From Pandoraea capi (lineage in GTDB: Bacteria > Pseudomonadota > Gammaproteobacteria > Burkholderiales > Burkholderiaceae): a stretch of 64,000 nt of DNA. The notes beneath the pieces were generated by a model. That model worked only from the letters and a program-made list of their open reading frames with translations. It searched no databases and was not told the origin of the DNA. The position numbers and the translations under genes are program-made. Below are positions 26,335-33,866 of the stretch, in pieces. Location of the stretch: positions 1 through 64,000 of the forward strand of contig NZ_CABPRV010000005.1 of NCBI RefSeq assembly GCF_902459735.1, written 5' to 3'. How positions within the stretch are numbered: position 1 is the stretch's first letter; every line of letters starts with the position of its first letter.

Positions 26335-26879
26335 TCCAGCGCCATCCGGCGGGCGTTGACGCACTTTGGTGCAAGTCGGATCGTTTTCTGCTATGATTCG
26401 CCAACTGCATTCATTCGCCCGTCAACTTCGGGTTTGCTTGAGGCAGTTTCTCGTGGCATGAAATGCCCGGCAGATAAGACATCTGCCCGGCGTCGGCCAA
26501 ACGCGCGGCACGAAAATCACTACAGATGTGTCGCATGTACGTTGCCGACGCATGTCACCCTGAACGCTTAGTCGTTCAAGTCGCCGTTCCGAAAGGACGG
26601 GCGACACCGTTCCCCGAAACAGGAAGTCGTACAGAACGCCCGGATTGCGCCTTGTTTTTTCGCGCCGTCGGTGCGCATGCGGACTTGCGCCGTATGCAAC
26701 GTTCAGTCGCATCGCTTGTCGTATGTCAGTCACTTTTTTGTCGTGTGACTGTCATATTCGACAGCTACGCTGCGTGCACTTCACGGAAACATTTGTGCAA
26801 ATTTGCACTCTCATCACCGTAAGCCGATTCGAGAGGGATAGTTATTAGTCAATTTTCTTGCAGTAAAGAAGGATACAAA
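26335..26879. other. Long leader region upstream of the 77-residue gene
   Basis: This 545-base stretch is without a convincing gene. It contains several inverted repeats: GGCAGAT/ATCTGCC (26469-26487), GTCGCC/GGCGAC closed by a GAAA loop (26580-26605), CAGTCAC/GTGACTG (26727-26751) and a 14-bp palindrome (26795-26808). The last 180 bases are notably AT-rich for this genome, as expected for a strong or regulated promoter. Confidence 0.5.
26795..26808. promoter_or_regulatory. Perfect 14-bp palindrome, candidate operator
   Basis: GTGCAAATTTGCAC is fully self-complementary and lies 71 bases upstream of the 77-residue gene. A second inverted repeat (CAGTCAC...GTGACTG) lies 43 bases further up. 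A dimeric regulator probably binds here; which one is unknown. Confidence 0.5.
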
Positions 26880-27113
26880 ATGAAAACAACGCAATATCAA
26901 GAATTCCAGTACAGTGTCCACGCCATCGAGCGAGACAATGCCCGTTGGGACGCGTTCTACGAGATTCATCGTCCGACCCAGAAGGGTCTGGAAAAAGTGG
27001 GTGCCTATCAGGTGCAGACGGCCTACGGCTTCGCCACGCAGGGTAACGCCCTCGACGACGCCGAGCGCAACGCCCGCGCCGACATCGAGCAAGGTATCGT
27101 CTTTTACCAGTAA
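26880..27113 (+). CDS. Small conserved hypothetical protein, 77 residues
   Basis: The ATG at 26880 follows AAGGA at 26869-26873. The protein is soluble and mixed in charge, with an aromatic-rich N-terminal half (YQEFQYSVHAIERDNARWDAFYEIHR) and an acidic helical end (ALDDAERNARADIEQGIVF). The alternation suggests a small alpha-beta domain, in the style of short RNA- or DNA-binding or regulatory proteins, but I cannot name a family. It is monocistronic with a long, palindrome-rich leader, so it is probably conditionally expressed. Confidence 0.72.
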   Translation: MKTTQYQEFQYSVHAIERDNARWDAFYEIHRPTQKGLEKVGAYQVQTAYGFATQGNALDDAERNARADIEQGIVFYQ

Positions 27114-27277
27114 GTCCGGGACATTCCCGTTCGACTGCCTCGTTCGCTTTTCTCGTTCGTCTTTTTCGTCTTCCCCCTATTCATCCCATGTGCGCGATCC
27201 CGGCATCGTCGCTTTGCGACGGTGCTATAGTCCCGCCTTTCTCACGATTTCCCTCGGCAAAGGGCGGAGCGTCGGCA

Positions 27278-27751
27278 ATGGAATGGATGTGCAAGTCGTT
27301 CGATGAGTTGGGCAGCGCGCTGCTCTATCGCATTCTGGCCGCAAGAAACGCGGTGTTCGTGGTCGAGCAAAACTGCCCGTATCAGGACATCGACGGACGT
27401 GATCCGCACAGCCTCCACCTGGTGGCGCAAGCCACGACGAGCACCTCGGATGGGGCGCAGATCGCTGCCTATCTGCGATTGCTGCCCCCCGGGTTGGCCT
27501 ATGAGGAGGCCTCGATCGGGCGTGTCATCACGGCGTCGTCCCATCGGGGGACCGGGCTTGGCCGGGAACTGCTCGCGCGGGCGGTCGCGATTGCCGACGC
27601 GCAGTGGCCGACGGCGGCGTTGCGTATCGGTGCCCAGGCGCATCTAGAGGCGTTTTACGGCGGATTCGGCTTCGTCAAAGCCAGTGAGCCCTACGATGAA
27701 GACGGCATCATGCACATCGAAATGGTGCGTGCAGCACCGCGCAACGCCTGA
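27278..27751 (+). CDS. GNAT-family N-acetyltransferase, ElaA-like
   Basis: The 157 residues begin at ATG 27278; a longer in-frame start at 27188 adds an unconserved stretch. The ElaA-type opening RILAARNAVFVVEQNCPYQDIDGRD, and the acetyl-CoA loop region IGRVITASSHRGTGLGRELL, identify a GNAT fold. The end, HLEAFYGGFGFVKASEPYDEDGI, is typical of ElaA. The acceptor substrate of ElaA is not known. Neighbouring genes give no clue. Confidence 0.88.
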   Translation: MEWMCKSFDELGSALLYRILAARNAVFVVEQNCPYQDIDGRDPHSLHLVAQATTSTSDGAQIAAYLRLLPPGLAYEEASIGRVITASSHRGTGLGRELLARAVAIADAQWPTAALRIGAQAHLEAFYGGFGFVKASEPYDEDGIMHIEMVRAAPRNA

Positions 27752-27895
27752 TTCGATGCCTGCGAGCGCGGTAACATCGCTGCCATCGCCGAGCACATAT
27801 TCGCGCAGTATCACGCTTTATCGGCCGGGCCATCGCGCCCGGCACTACAATATCTCCCACCGCAGTTCACGCGTTCCAGAGACTTTCCCCGACAC

Positions 27896-29827
27896 ATGGC
27901 CTTGTACTCCATCACCGGCGCCCAACTGGCGTTCGGTCACCACGCATTGCTCGACAATGCCGATTTTTCACTCGAAGCCGGTGAGCGCGTCGGGCTTATC
28001 GGCCGTAACGGCGCCGGCAAGTCGTCGCTGCTCAAGATCGTGGCCGGACTCACGTCCCCGGACGACGGTCTGGTGGCGCGTCAGGCCGGGCTGCATACGG
28101 TCTACGTCCAGCAGGAGCCGGAGTTCGATCCCGAGCAGTCGGTGTTCGACGCCGTCGCGTTGGGGCTCGGTGACTCGCACGTCCTGCTCTCCGAATACGA
28201 CCGCACGGCAGAAGCGCTGTCGGTGGCCCCGGAGGGTGCCGAGCATGATGCCCTGCTTGCCCGTCTGAACTCGCTGCAATCGTCGCTCGATGCGGCCGAT
28301 GCGTGGCAACTCAAGACACGTGTGGAGACGACCATCGCGCAGCTCGGACTCGACGGGCACGCCCGCGTCGGCGCGCTCTCCGGCGGGATGCAGAAGCGGG
28401 TCTCGCTCGCGCAGGCGTGGGTCGCGAAGCCCGATGTGTTGCTGCTCGACGAACCGACCAACCACCTCGATTTCGACGCGATCCGCTGGCTTGAAGAGCT
28501 GCTCGTCAACTACCGTGGCGCGTTGCTGTTCATCACCCACGACCGGAGCTTTCTGGATCGGGTCGCCACGCGCATCGTCGAGCTCGACCGGGGGCGTTTG
28601 CTCTCGTACCCGGGCAACTTCACGCAGTATCAGGAGCGCAAGGCCGAGCAGTTGGAAATCGAACGTGTGGAGAACGCGAAGTTCGACAAGCTGCTCGCGC
28701 AGGAGGAAGTGTGGATTCGCAAGGGCGTCGAGGCGCGTCGCACGCGGAGCGTGTCGCGTATCGAGCGTCTGAAGACGATGCGCAGCGAACGTGCCGAACG
28801 TCGCGAGCAGCAGGGCAACGTGCGCATGGATGTGGCGCAGGCGGAAAAGTCGGGCAAGATCGTGGCCGAACTCACCAACGTGACGAAGGCCTACGGCGGG
28901 CGCGTCATCGTGCGCGACTTTTCCGCGACGCTCATGCGTGGCGACAAGGTCGGTCTCGTGGGCCCCAACGGGGTCGGCAAGACGACGATGCTCAAGCTGA
29001 TCCTTGGGGAAATCACGCCGGACAGCGGCCAGATTCGCGTCGGCACGAACCTTCAGGTGGCGTACTTCGATCAGATGCGCGCGCAACTCGATCCGGAGCG
29101 CAGCCTGCTCGACACCATCAGCCCGGGCAGCGACTGGATCGAGATCAACGGCACGCGCAAGCACGTCATGAGCTATCTCGGCGACTTCCTGTTTTCGCCG
29201 GAACGCGCGCGCTCCCCGGTGAAGTCGCTTTCCGGCGGTGAGCGCAACCGCTTGCTGCTTGCCCGGTTGTTCGCGCGTCCGGCCAATGTGCTGGTGCTCG
29301 ACGAACCGACCAACGACCTCGACATTCCGACACTTGAGCTGCTCGAAGAATTGCTTGAGGAATATAGCGGGACGGTGTTCCTCGTGAGCCACGACCGTAC
29401 GTTCCTCGACAACGTGGTGACTTCGGTCATCGCAGCGGAGGGCGACGGCAACTGGCGGGAGTATGTCGGTGGCTTTACCGACTGGCAGGTGCAGAGCGAG
29501 CGCTCGGCGGCTCTTGCCGCGCAACGTGCGCCGGCGGACGACACGCCGAAGGAAACGGCGAGCGCGCCCAAGCGGGGCACGAATCGTACCGTCAAGCTCA
29601 GTTACAAGGAGCAACGCGAACTCGATGGATTGCCAGAGCGCATTGCGTCGCTCGAAAACGAGCAGAAAGCGGCCGCAGCCACGATCGAAGACGGTTCGAT
29701 CTTTGTGAAAGATCCGGCAGCGGGTGCGGCGTTGTCCGAACGTTTCGAAGCGATTGAACTGGAGTTGCTCGAAGCGCTCGAACGCTGGGAAGTGCTCGAA
29801 GCCAAGCAGCGCGGCGAGGGCGCGTAA
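27896..29827 (+). CDS. uup: ABC-F ATPase Uup
   Basis: This soluble protein has two ABC domains and no membrane part. ABC-F proteins act on ribosomes, and Uup also limits precise excision of transposons and aids replication-fork processing. Domain 1: GRNGAGKSS, LSGGMQKRVSLAQ, LLLDEPTNHLD. Domain 2: GPNGVGKTT, LSGGERNRLLLARLF, LVLDEPTNDLD. Between them is a charged linker (about residues 240-310). The C terminus (after about 560) is a charged coiled coil (LSYKEQRELDGLPERIASLE), the DNA-binding tail that separates Uup from other ABC-F members. The length of 643 residues is normal. Confidence 0.93.
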   Translation: MALYSITGAQLAFGHHALLDNADFSLEAGERVGLIGRNGAGKSSLLKIVAGLTSPDDGLVARQAGLHTVYVQQEPEFDPEQSVFDAVALGLGDSHVLLSEYDRTAEALSVAPEGAEHDALLARLNSLQSSLDAADAWQLKTRVETTIAQLGLDGHARVGALSGGMQKRVSLAQAWVAKPDVLLLDEPTNHLDFDAIRWLEELLVNYRGALLFITHDRSFLDRVATRIVELDRGRLLSYPGNFTQYQERKAEQLEIERVENAKFDKLLAQEEVWIRKGVEARRTRSVSRIERLKTMRSERAERREQQGNVRMDVAQAEKSGKIVAELTNVTKAYGGRVIVRDFSATLMRGDKVGLVGPNGVGKTTMLKLILGEITPDSGQIRVGTNLQVAYFDQMRAQLDPERSLLDTISPGSDWIEINGTRKHVMSYLGDFLFSPERARSPVKSLSGGERNRLLLARLFARPANVLVLDEPTNDLDIPTLELLEELLEEYSGTVFLVSHDRTFLDNVVTSVIAAEGDGNWREYVGGFTDWQVQSERSAALAAQRAPADDTPKETASAPKRGTNRTVKLSYKEQRELDGLPERIASLENEQKAAAATIEDGSIFVKDPAAGAALSERFEAIELELLEALERWEVLEAKQRGEGA

Positions 29828-29872
29828 GCCCGTTGGCTCACGTGAACCGCCGTGTCGCGGACAACTGAAACG

Positions 29873-29900
29873 GCGGCCGGTTTTCCGGCCGCATTTCTTT
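29873..29900 (+). terminator. Terminator of uup
   Basis: GCGGCCGG and CCGGCCGC pair around TTTT, followed by ATTTCTTT. It lies 45 bases after the uup stop. Confidence 0.85.
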
Positions 29901-29923
29901 GGATGTCACGATGGATGTCACGA
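29900..29923. repeat. Tandem 12-bp repeat upstream of the parE promoter
   Basis: Two perfect adjacent copies of TGGATGTCACGA are followed ten bases later by a shortened copy (GATGTCAC, 29934-29941). They sit immediately upstream of the likely parE -35 element, so they may bind a regulator. Confidence 0.6.
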
Positions 29924-29941
29924 GGTGATCGGCGATGTCAC

Positions 29942-29969
29942 TTGAGCGCGCCGCGAGTGACAGTACAAT
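29942..29969 (+). promoter_or_regulatory. Candidate sigma-70 promoter of parE
   Basis: TTGAGC (29942-29947), a 16-base spacer and TACAAT (29964-29969). The predicted transcript has a leader of about 195 bases containing the two DnaA boxes. Confidence 0.5.
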
Positions 29970-30114
29970 AGGCCGCGATTCATCGGGCGTCGGGCGTCTG
30001 CCGGAGCATTGGCCGTTGCCGCACGAACACCCGAGTGCCCATTATGTGGGCGCCGCAACACAAGTCGTTGATCCGGCGTCACTTTTGTCATGTGTTAATG
30101 GGTTTTCCCCGTGG

Positions 30115-30137
30115 TTGTCCACAGGAAATGTGGATAA
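30115..30137. promoter_or_regulatory. Pair of inverted DnaA boxes upstream of parE
   Basis: TTGTCCACA (30115-30123, one mismatch to TTATCCACA) faces a perfect box on the other strand (TGTGGATAA, 30129-30137) with five bases between. They end 33 bases before the parE start. DnaA binding could link topoisomerase IV synthesis to replication initiation; this is inference. Confidence 0.6.
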
Positions 30138-30170
30138 TCGCCGGGCGTCGAACCCCAATTCAGTCACGCT

Positions 30171-32150
30171 ATGTCGAAAAAAAATACGCCTGCCCAGTAC
30201 AGCGAAGCGTCCATCAAGGTCCTGAAGGGCCTTGAGCCGGTCAAGCAGCGCCCGGGCATGTACACCCGCACCGAAAATCCGCTGCACATCATTCAGGAAG
30301 TCATCGACAACGCTTCTGACGAAGCGCTTGGCGGCTATGGCAAGCAGATTCTCGTCACGCTGAACAAAGACGGTTCGGTGAGTGTCGAGGACGATGGCCG
30401 TGGTATTCCCGTCGGCATCCACCCGGAAGAGGGTGTGCCGGTCGTGGAAATCGTGTTCACTCGTCTGCACGCGGGCGGCAAGTTCGATAAGGCCGCGGGC
30501 GGCGCTTACACGTTCTCGGGCGGCTTGCACGGCGTTGGTGTGTCGGTGACGAACGCACTCGCGACGCGACTGGCCGTGACGGTCTGGCGTGACGGTCAGG
30601 TCTCGGAACTCGAATTTGCCGACGGCGGCAACGTCGACGTCGCGCTCCACTCGCGTGCGGCGCAACGCGGCGAGAAGAAGAGCGGTACGCGCGTGACCGT
30701 GTGGCCGGACGCCAAGTACTTCGATAGCCCGACGCTGCCGCTGGGTGAGCTGCAACGCCTGCTGCGCTCGAAGGCCGTGTTGCTGCCCGGCGTGCGTGTG
30801 ACGTTGCGTCAGGAAAAGAACGGTGAAGAGCAGACGTGGTTTTACGAGCATGGCCTGCGCGGCTATCTCGTCGAATCGCTGGGTGGCGCAGAGCCTCTCA
30901 TTCCACTCTTCGAAGGCGAGCGTTTTGCCGACGGCAGCGAAGACAGTTTTGCCGAAGGCGAAGGCGCTGCGTGGGTCGTGGCCTGGACGGAGGACGGCGC
31001 GCAGGTGCGCGAGTCCTACGTCAACCTGATTCCGACGCCCGCAGGCGGCACGCACGAATCAGGGCTGCGCGAAGGGCTGTTCCAGGCTGTGCGCGGCTTC
31101 ATCGAATTGCACAATCTTCAGCCCAAGGGCGTGAAGCTGCTGCCCGAAGACGTGTTCTCGCGCGTGTCGTTCGTGCTCTCGGCAAAGGTGCTCGATCCGC
31201 AGTTTCAGGGGCAGATCAAGGAGCGCCTGAACAGTCGTGACGCGGTGCGTCTCGTGTCGTCCTTTACACGCCCGGCGCTCGAGTTGTGGCTCAATCATCA
31301 CGTCGAGCATGGCAAGAAGCTTGCCGAACTCGTGATTCGTCAGGCGCAGGCGCGTACGCGTGCCGGCCAGAAGATCGAAAAGAAAAAGAGTTCGGGCGTG
31401 GCCGTTCTGCCGGGCAAGCTCACGGATTGCGAGACGGAAGACATCACGCGTAACGAACTGTTCCTTGTCGAGGGCGACTCGGCAGGTGGTTCGGCGAAGA
31501 TGGGGCGTGACAAAGAGTTTCAGGCGATTCTGCCGTTGCGCGGCAAGGTCCTCAATACGTGGGAGACCGAGCGCGACCGACTGTTCGCCAACAACGAAGT
31601 GCACGATATCGCGGTGGCGATCGGCGTCGATCCGCATGGCGCGAACGACACGCCCGATTTGTCGAATTTGCGTTATGGCAAGATCTGCATCCTCTCCGAT
31701 GCGGACGTGGATGGCTCGCACATTCAGGTGCTACTGCTGACGCTCTTCTTCCGCCACTTCCCGCAACTGATCGCGACGGGGCACGTGTTCGTGGCGCGCC
31801 CGCCGTTGTATCGTGTCGACGCCCCGGCACGCGGCAAGAAGCCCGCGCAAAAGCTCTACGCGCTCGACGAGGGCGAACTCGAAGCGATTCTCGACAAGCT
31901 GCGCAAGGACGGTGTTCGCGAATCGGCATGGTCCATCAGCCGCTTCAAGGGGCTGGGCGAGATGAGTGCCGAGCAACTATGGGAGACGACGATGAATCCC
32001 GACACGCGGCGCTTGAGCCCCGTGGCCCTGGGGCATCTCGATTTCGACGCAACCGTGTCGCGGATGAACATGCTCATGGGCAAGGGCGAGGCGGCGCAGC
32101 GCCGTAGCTGGCTCGAAGCCAAGGGCAACGAAGTGGAAGCCGATATCTGA
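30171..32150 (+). CDS. parE: DNA topoisomerase IV subunit B
   Basis: This is the ATPase subunit of topoisomerase IV, which decatenates daughter chromosomes. The GHKL domain shows IIQEVIDNASDEALGG (Glu43 and Asn47 region) and DDGRGIPV, then GGLHGVGVSVTNAL. The TOPRIM part has LVEGDSAGGSAKMGRD and DADVDGSHIQVLLL. With 659 residues and no insert of the GyrB type it is ParE. The start ATG follows the DnaA-box region. It is separated from parC by two secreted-protein genes, so the subunits are close but not adjacent. Confidence 0.95.
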   Translation: MSKKNTPAQYSEASIKVLKGLEPVKQRPGMYTRTENPLHIIQEVIDNASDEALGGYGKQILVTLNKDGSVSVEDDGRGIPVGIHPEEGVPVVEIVFTRLHAGGKFDKAAGGAYTFSGGLHGVGVSVTNALATRLAVTVWRDGQVSELEFADGGNVDVALHSRAAQRGEKKSGTRVTVWPDAKYFDSPTLPLGELQRLLRSKAVLLPGVRVTLRQEKNGEEQTWFYEHGLRGYLVESLGGAEPLIPLFEGERFADGSEDSFAEGEGAAWVVAWTEDGAQVRESYVNLIPTPAGGTHESGLREGLFQAVRGFIELHNLQPKGVKLLPEDVFSRVSFVLSAKVLDPQFQGQIKERLNSRDAVRLVSSFTRPALELWLNHHVEHGKKLAELVIRQAQARTRAGQKIEKKKSSGVAVLPGKLTDCETEDITRNELFLVEGDSAGGSAKMGRDKEFQAILPLRGKVLNTWETERDRLFANNEVHDIAVAIGVDPHGANDTPDLSNLRYGKICILSDADVDGSHIQVLLLTLFFRHFPQLIATGHVFVARPPLYRVDAPARGKKPAQKLYALDEGELEAILDKLRKDGVRESAWSISRFKGLGEMSAEQLWETTMNPDTRRLSPVALGHLDFDATVSRMNMLMGKGEAAQRRSWLEAKGNEVEADI

Positions 32151-32256
32151 GCGGAATGCCGTAGGCCCGCGTCTGGCGGGCGATCAGTGGGGTGTCGGCG
32201 TGTCGGAAAGTGTCCATTCATCGCATTTTCGCCGCGCTCACGCAGGGCAAACCAGC

Positions 32257-32268
32257 GTGAGCGCTCAC
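32257..32268. promoter_or_regulatory. Perfect palindrome GTGAGCGCTCAC in the DUF4399 promoter region
   Basis: The 12-bp palindrome is followed by GATAAT (32276-32281), a plausible -10. A GCGCTCACG copy at 32234-32242 pairs with CGTGAGCGC at 32256-32264, so the sequence could be either an operator pair or a parE 3' hairpin. The core equals the symmetric lac operator core, but no LacI-type gene is nearby. Confidence 0.45.
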
Positions 32269-32310
32269 ATAGTGGGATAATCCACCCTTCACCCTACCGG
32301 GAGTCGCGTT

Positions 32311-32730
32311 ATGTTGCGTTCTATGCGTTGCATTTTCGTGCCGATGTTGCTTGCCGGTGCAAGCGTTACCGCCTTGGCACAGTCGGCCCAGCCGCGCGTC
32401 TTCTTCGTTGCCCCTACTGATGGGGCGACGGTTTCGAACCCGGTCGTGGTCAAGTTCGGCGTCGCGGGCATGGCGATCAAACCGGCGGGCGACATGACGT
32501 CCGACACGGGCCATCACCATCTCATCATCGACGGCGATCCGGTTCCGGCAGGTCAGGTCGTTCCTACCGACGACACGCACCTGCATTTCGGCAAAGGACA
32601 GACCGAGACGAGCGTCAATCTGACGCCAGGCGATCACACCCTGACGATGCAATTCGCCAACGGTGCGCACCAGTCGTACGGTCCGGCCATGAGCCAGACG
32701 ATCAAGGTGCATGTCAAAGGTCAGCAATAA
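32311..32730 (+). CDS. Secreted DUF4399 protein
   Basis: The 139 residues have a signal peptide (hydrophobic to about residue 23, ALAQSAQP cleavage site). The mature part is a small beta domain. It is rich in histidines (DTGHHHLIIDGD, and DTHLHFGKGQTE), which is the DUF4399 signature and looks suited to metal binding; the function is unknown. Its last 20 bases overlap the following transglycosylase gene in another frame, so the two are coupled in translation. Confidence 0.85.
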   Translation: MLRSMRCIFVPMLLAGASVTALAQSAQPRVFFVAPTDGATVSNPVVVKFGVAGMAIKPAGDMTSDTGHHHLIIDGDPVPAGQVVPTDDTHLHFGKGQTETSVNLTPGDHTLTMQFANGAHQSYGPAMSQTIKVHVKGQQ

Positions 32731-33649
32731 TCCAGTTTCGACGGCAGAGCGCCTCAGCGCGATCCGCCGAAAGTTCTCTCTGCGGCAGTTCGCAGGTCCC
32801 GCGTTGGCAGCTTTGCTGCTTGCCGCGACGCCACTCGCGCACGCCGAGCTTTACGGTTACGTCGACGAAAACGGTGTCGCTCACCTGGCGGCGCGCAAGC
32901 TCGATGCGCGCTATCGGCTGGTGGTCGGTAATGGCGGCGACGTCGATTTGCGCACGCAGCAGCAGGGCGGTGCGGTCAGCACCACCGATCGTTCGCGTCT
33001 GTACGACGCGCTTGCCCGTCATCCCAATCTGAAAAAACTGGCGCCCGTGATCTCACAGGCAGCGCAGAAATTTCATGTCGATGCCGCGTTGCTGAAAGCC
33101 GTGATTGCGGCTGAGTCGGGATTCGATAGCGATGCCGTGTCACCCAAAGGCGCGGTGGGATTGATGCAGGTGCTGCCGACCACCGGGGAGCGTTACGGGG
33201 TACGTTCGGACGCTCGCCGCACGGTGGCCCAGAAACTCACCGATCCGCGTACCAATGTGCTGACAGGCGCACGCTACTTGCGTGACCTGCAAGCGCGATA
33301 TCCCGACCGTCTCGAACTGGTGCTCGCGTCGTACAACGCAGGTGAGGGTGCTGTCGCCCGGCACGCGAATCAGATTCCGCCTTATGCGGAAACGCGCGAT
33401 TACGTCGCAGCCGTGCTCGAACTGTATCGACGTTTCAATCCCGATGCAGCCGGCATGCCGGGCGGGAATGTCGTCAGGACCGGCGCCGGGAAATTCGGCA
33501 ATGCCCGCGTGAACGGCTCGCGCGACGGCCGCATACACGTCGTTCTGGGCGCACCGTCGGGCCTGCCCGTGGTGCCTGCTACTATGCCGAACGCCTCCGG
33601 GCGTGAATCGGCACCCTCCGGGTTGTCGGCGCCGCCCGCCACCGACTGA
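32711..33649 (+). CDS. Lytic transglycosylase (SLT domain)
   Basis: The enzyme would cleave peptidoglycan glycan strands in the periplasm, leaving 1,6-anhydro ends. The 312 residues have a basic N-terminal stretch, a signal sequence (ALAALLLAATPLAHA) and a short DUF4124-like region (YGYVDENGVAHLA). The catalytic SLT domain follows at about 110-235. It contains the catalytic glutamate in VIAAESGFDSDAVSPKGAVG, LMQVLPTT, and later VLASYNAGEGAV. The C-terminal 70 residues are disordered and proline/glycine-rich. It starts within the DUF4399 gene. Confidence 0.92.
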   Translation: MSKVSNNPVSTAERLSAIRRKFSLRQFAGPALAALLLAATPLAHAELYGYVDENGVAHLAARKLDARYRLVVGNGGDVDLRTQQQGGAVSTTDRSRLYDALARHPNLKKLAPVISQAAQKFHVDAALLKAVIAAESGFDSDAVSPKGAVGLMQVLPTTGERYGVRSDARRTVAQKLTDPRTNVLTGARYLRDLQARYPDRLELVLASYNAGEGAVARHANQIPPYAETRDYVAAVLELYRRFNPDAAGMPGGNVVRTGAGKFGNARVNGSRDGRIHVVLGAPSGLPVVPATMPNASGRESAPSGLSAPPATD

Positions 33650-33866
33650 GGCCGCTTCCCGCATGCGGTATGCGGCATGGCGACTCGGAATCTTCCGAAT
33701 TGCGGTCGGAATTCCGGTAGTTTCACTCGCCGTCGATCCCAAAATCACATCTCGCTTTGCCATTCAGACGCGTTTTTGCCGAAATGTACCGGCGAGCTTG
33801 GTATGATCTCGCGGTCAACGTCCTCCCGAACTCTCGTCAAACGTTCGCAGCAAACCCACAGGTTTT

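Noticed and set aside
27968-29614. A 548-codon open frame on the minus strand opposite uup
   Set aside because: It mirrors the uup coding frame; its translation is arginine-, histidine- and leucine-rich with no domain. Typical antisense frame in GC-rich DNA.
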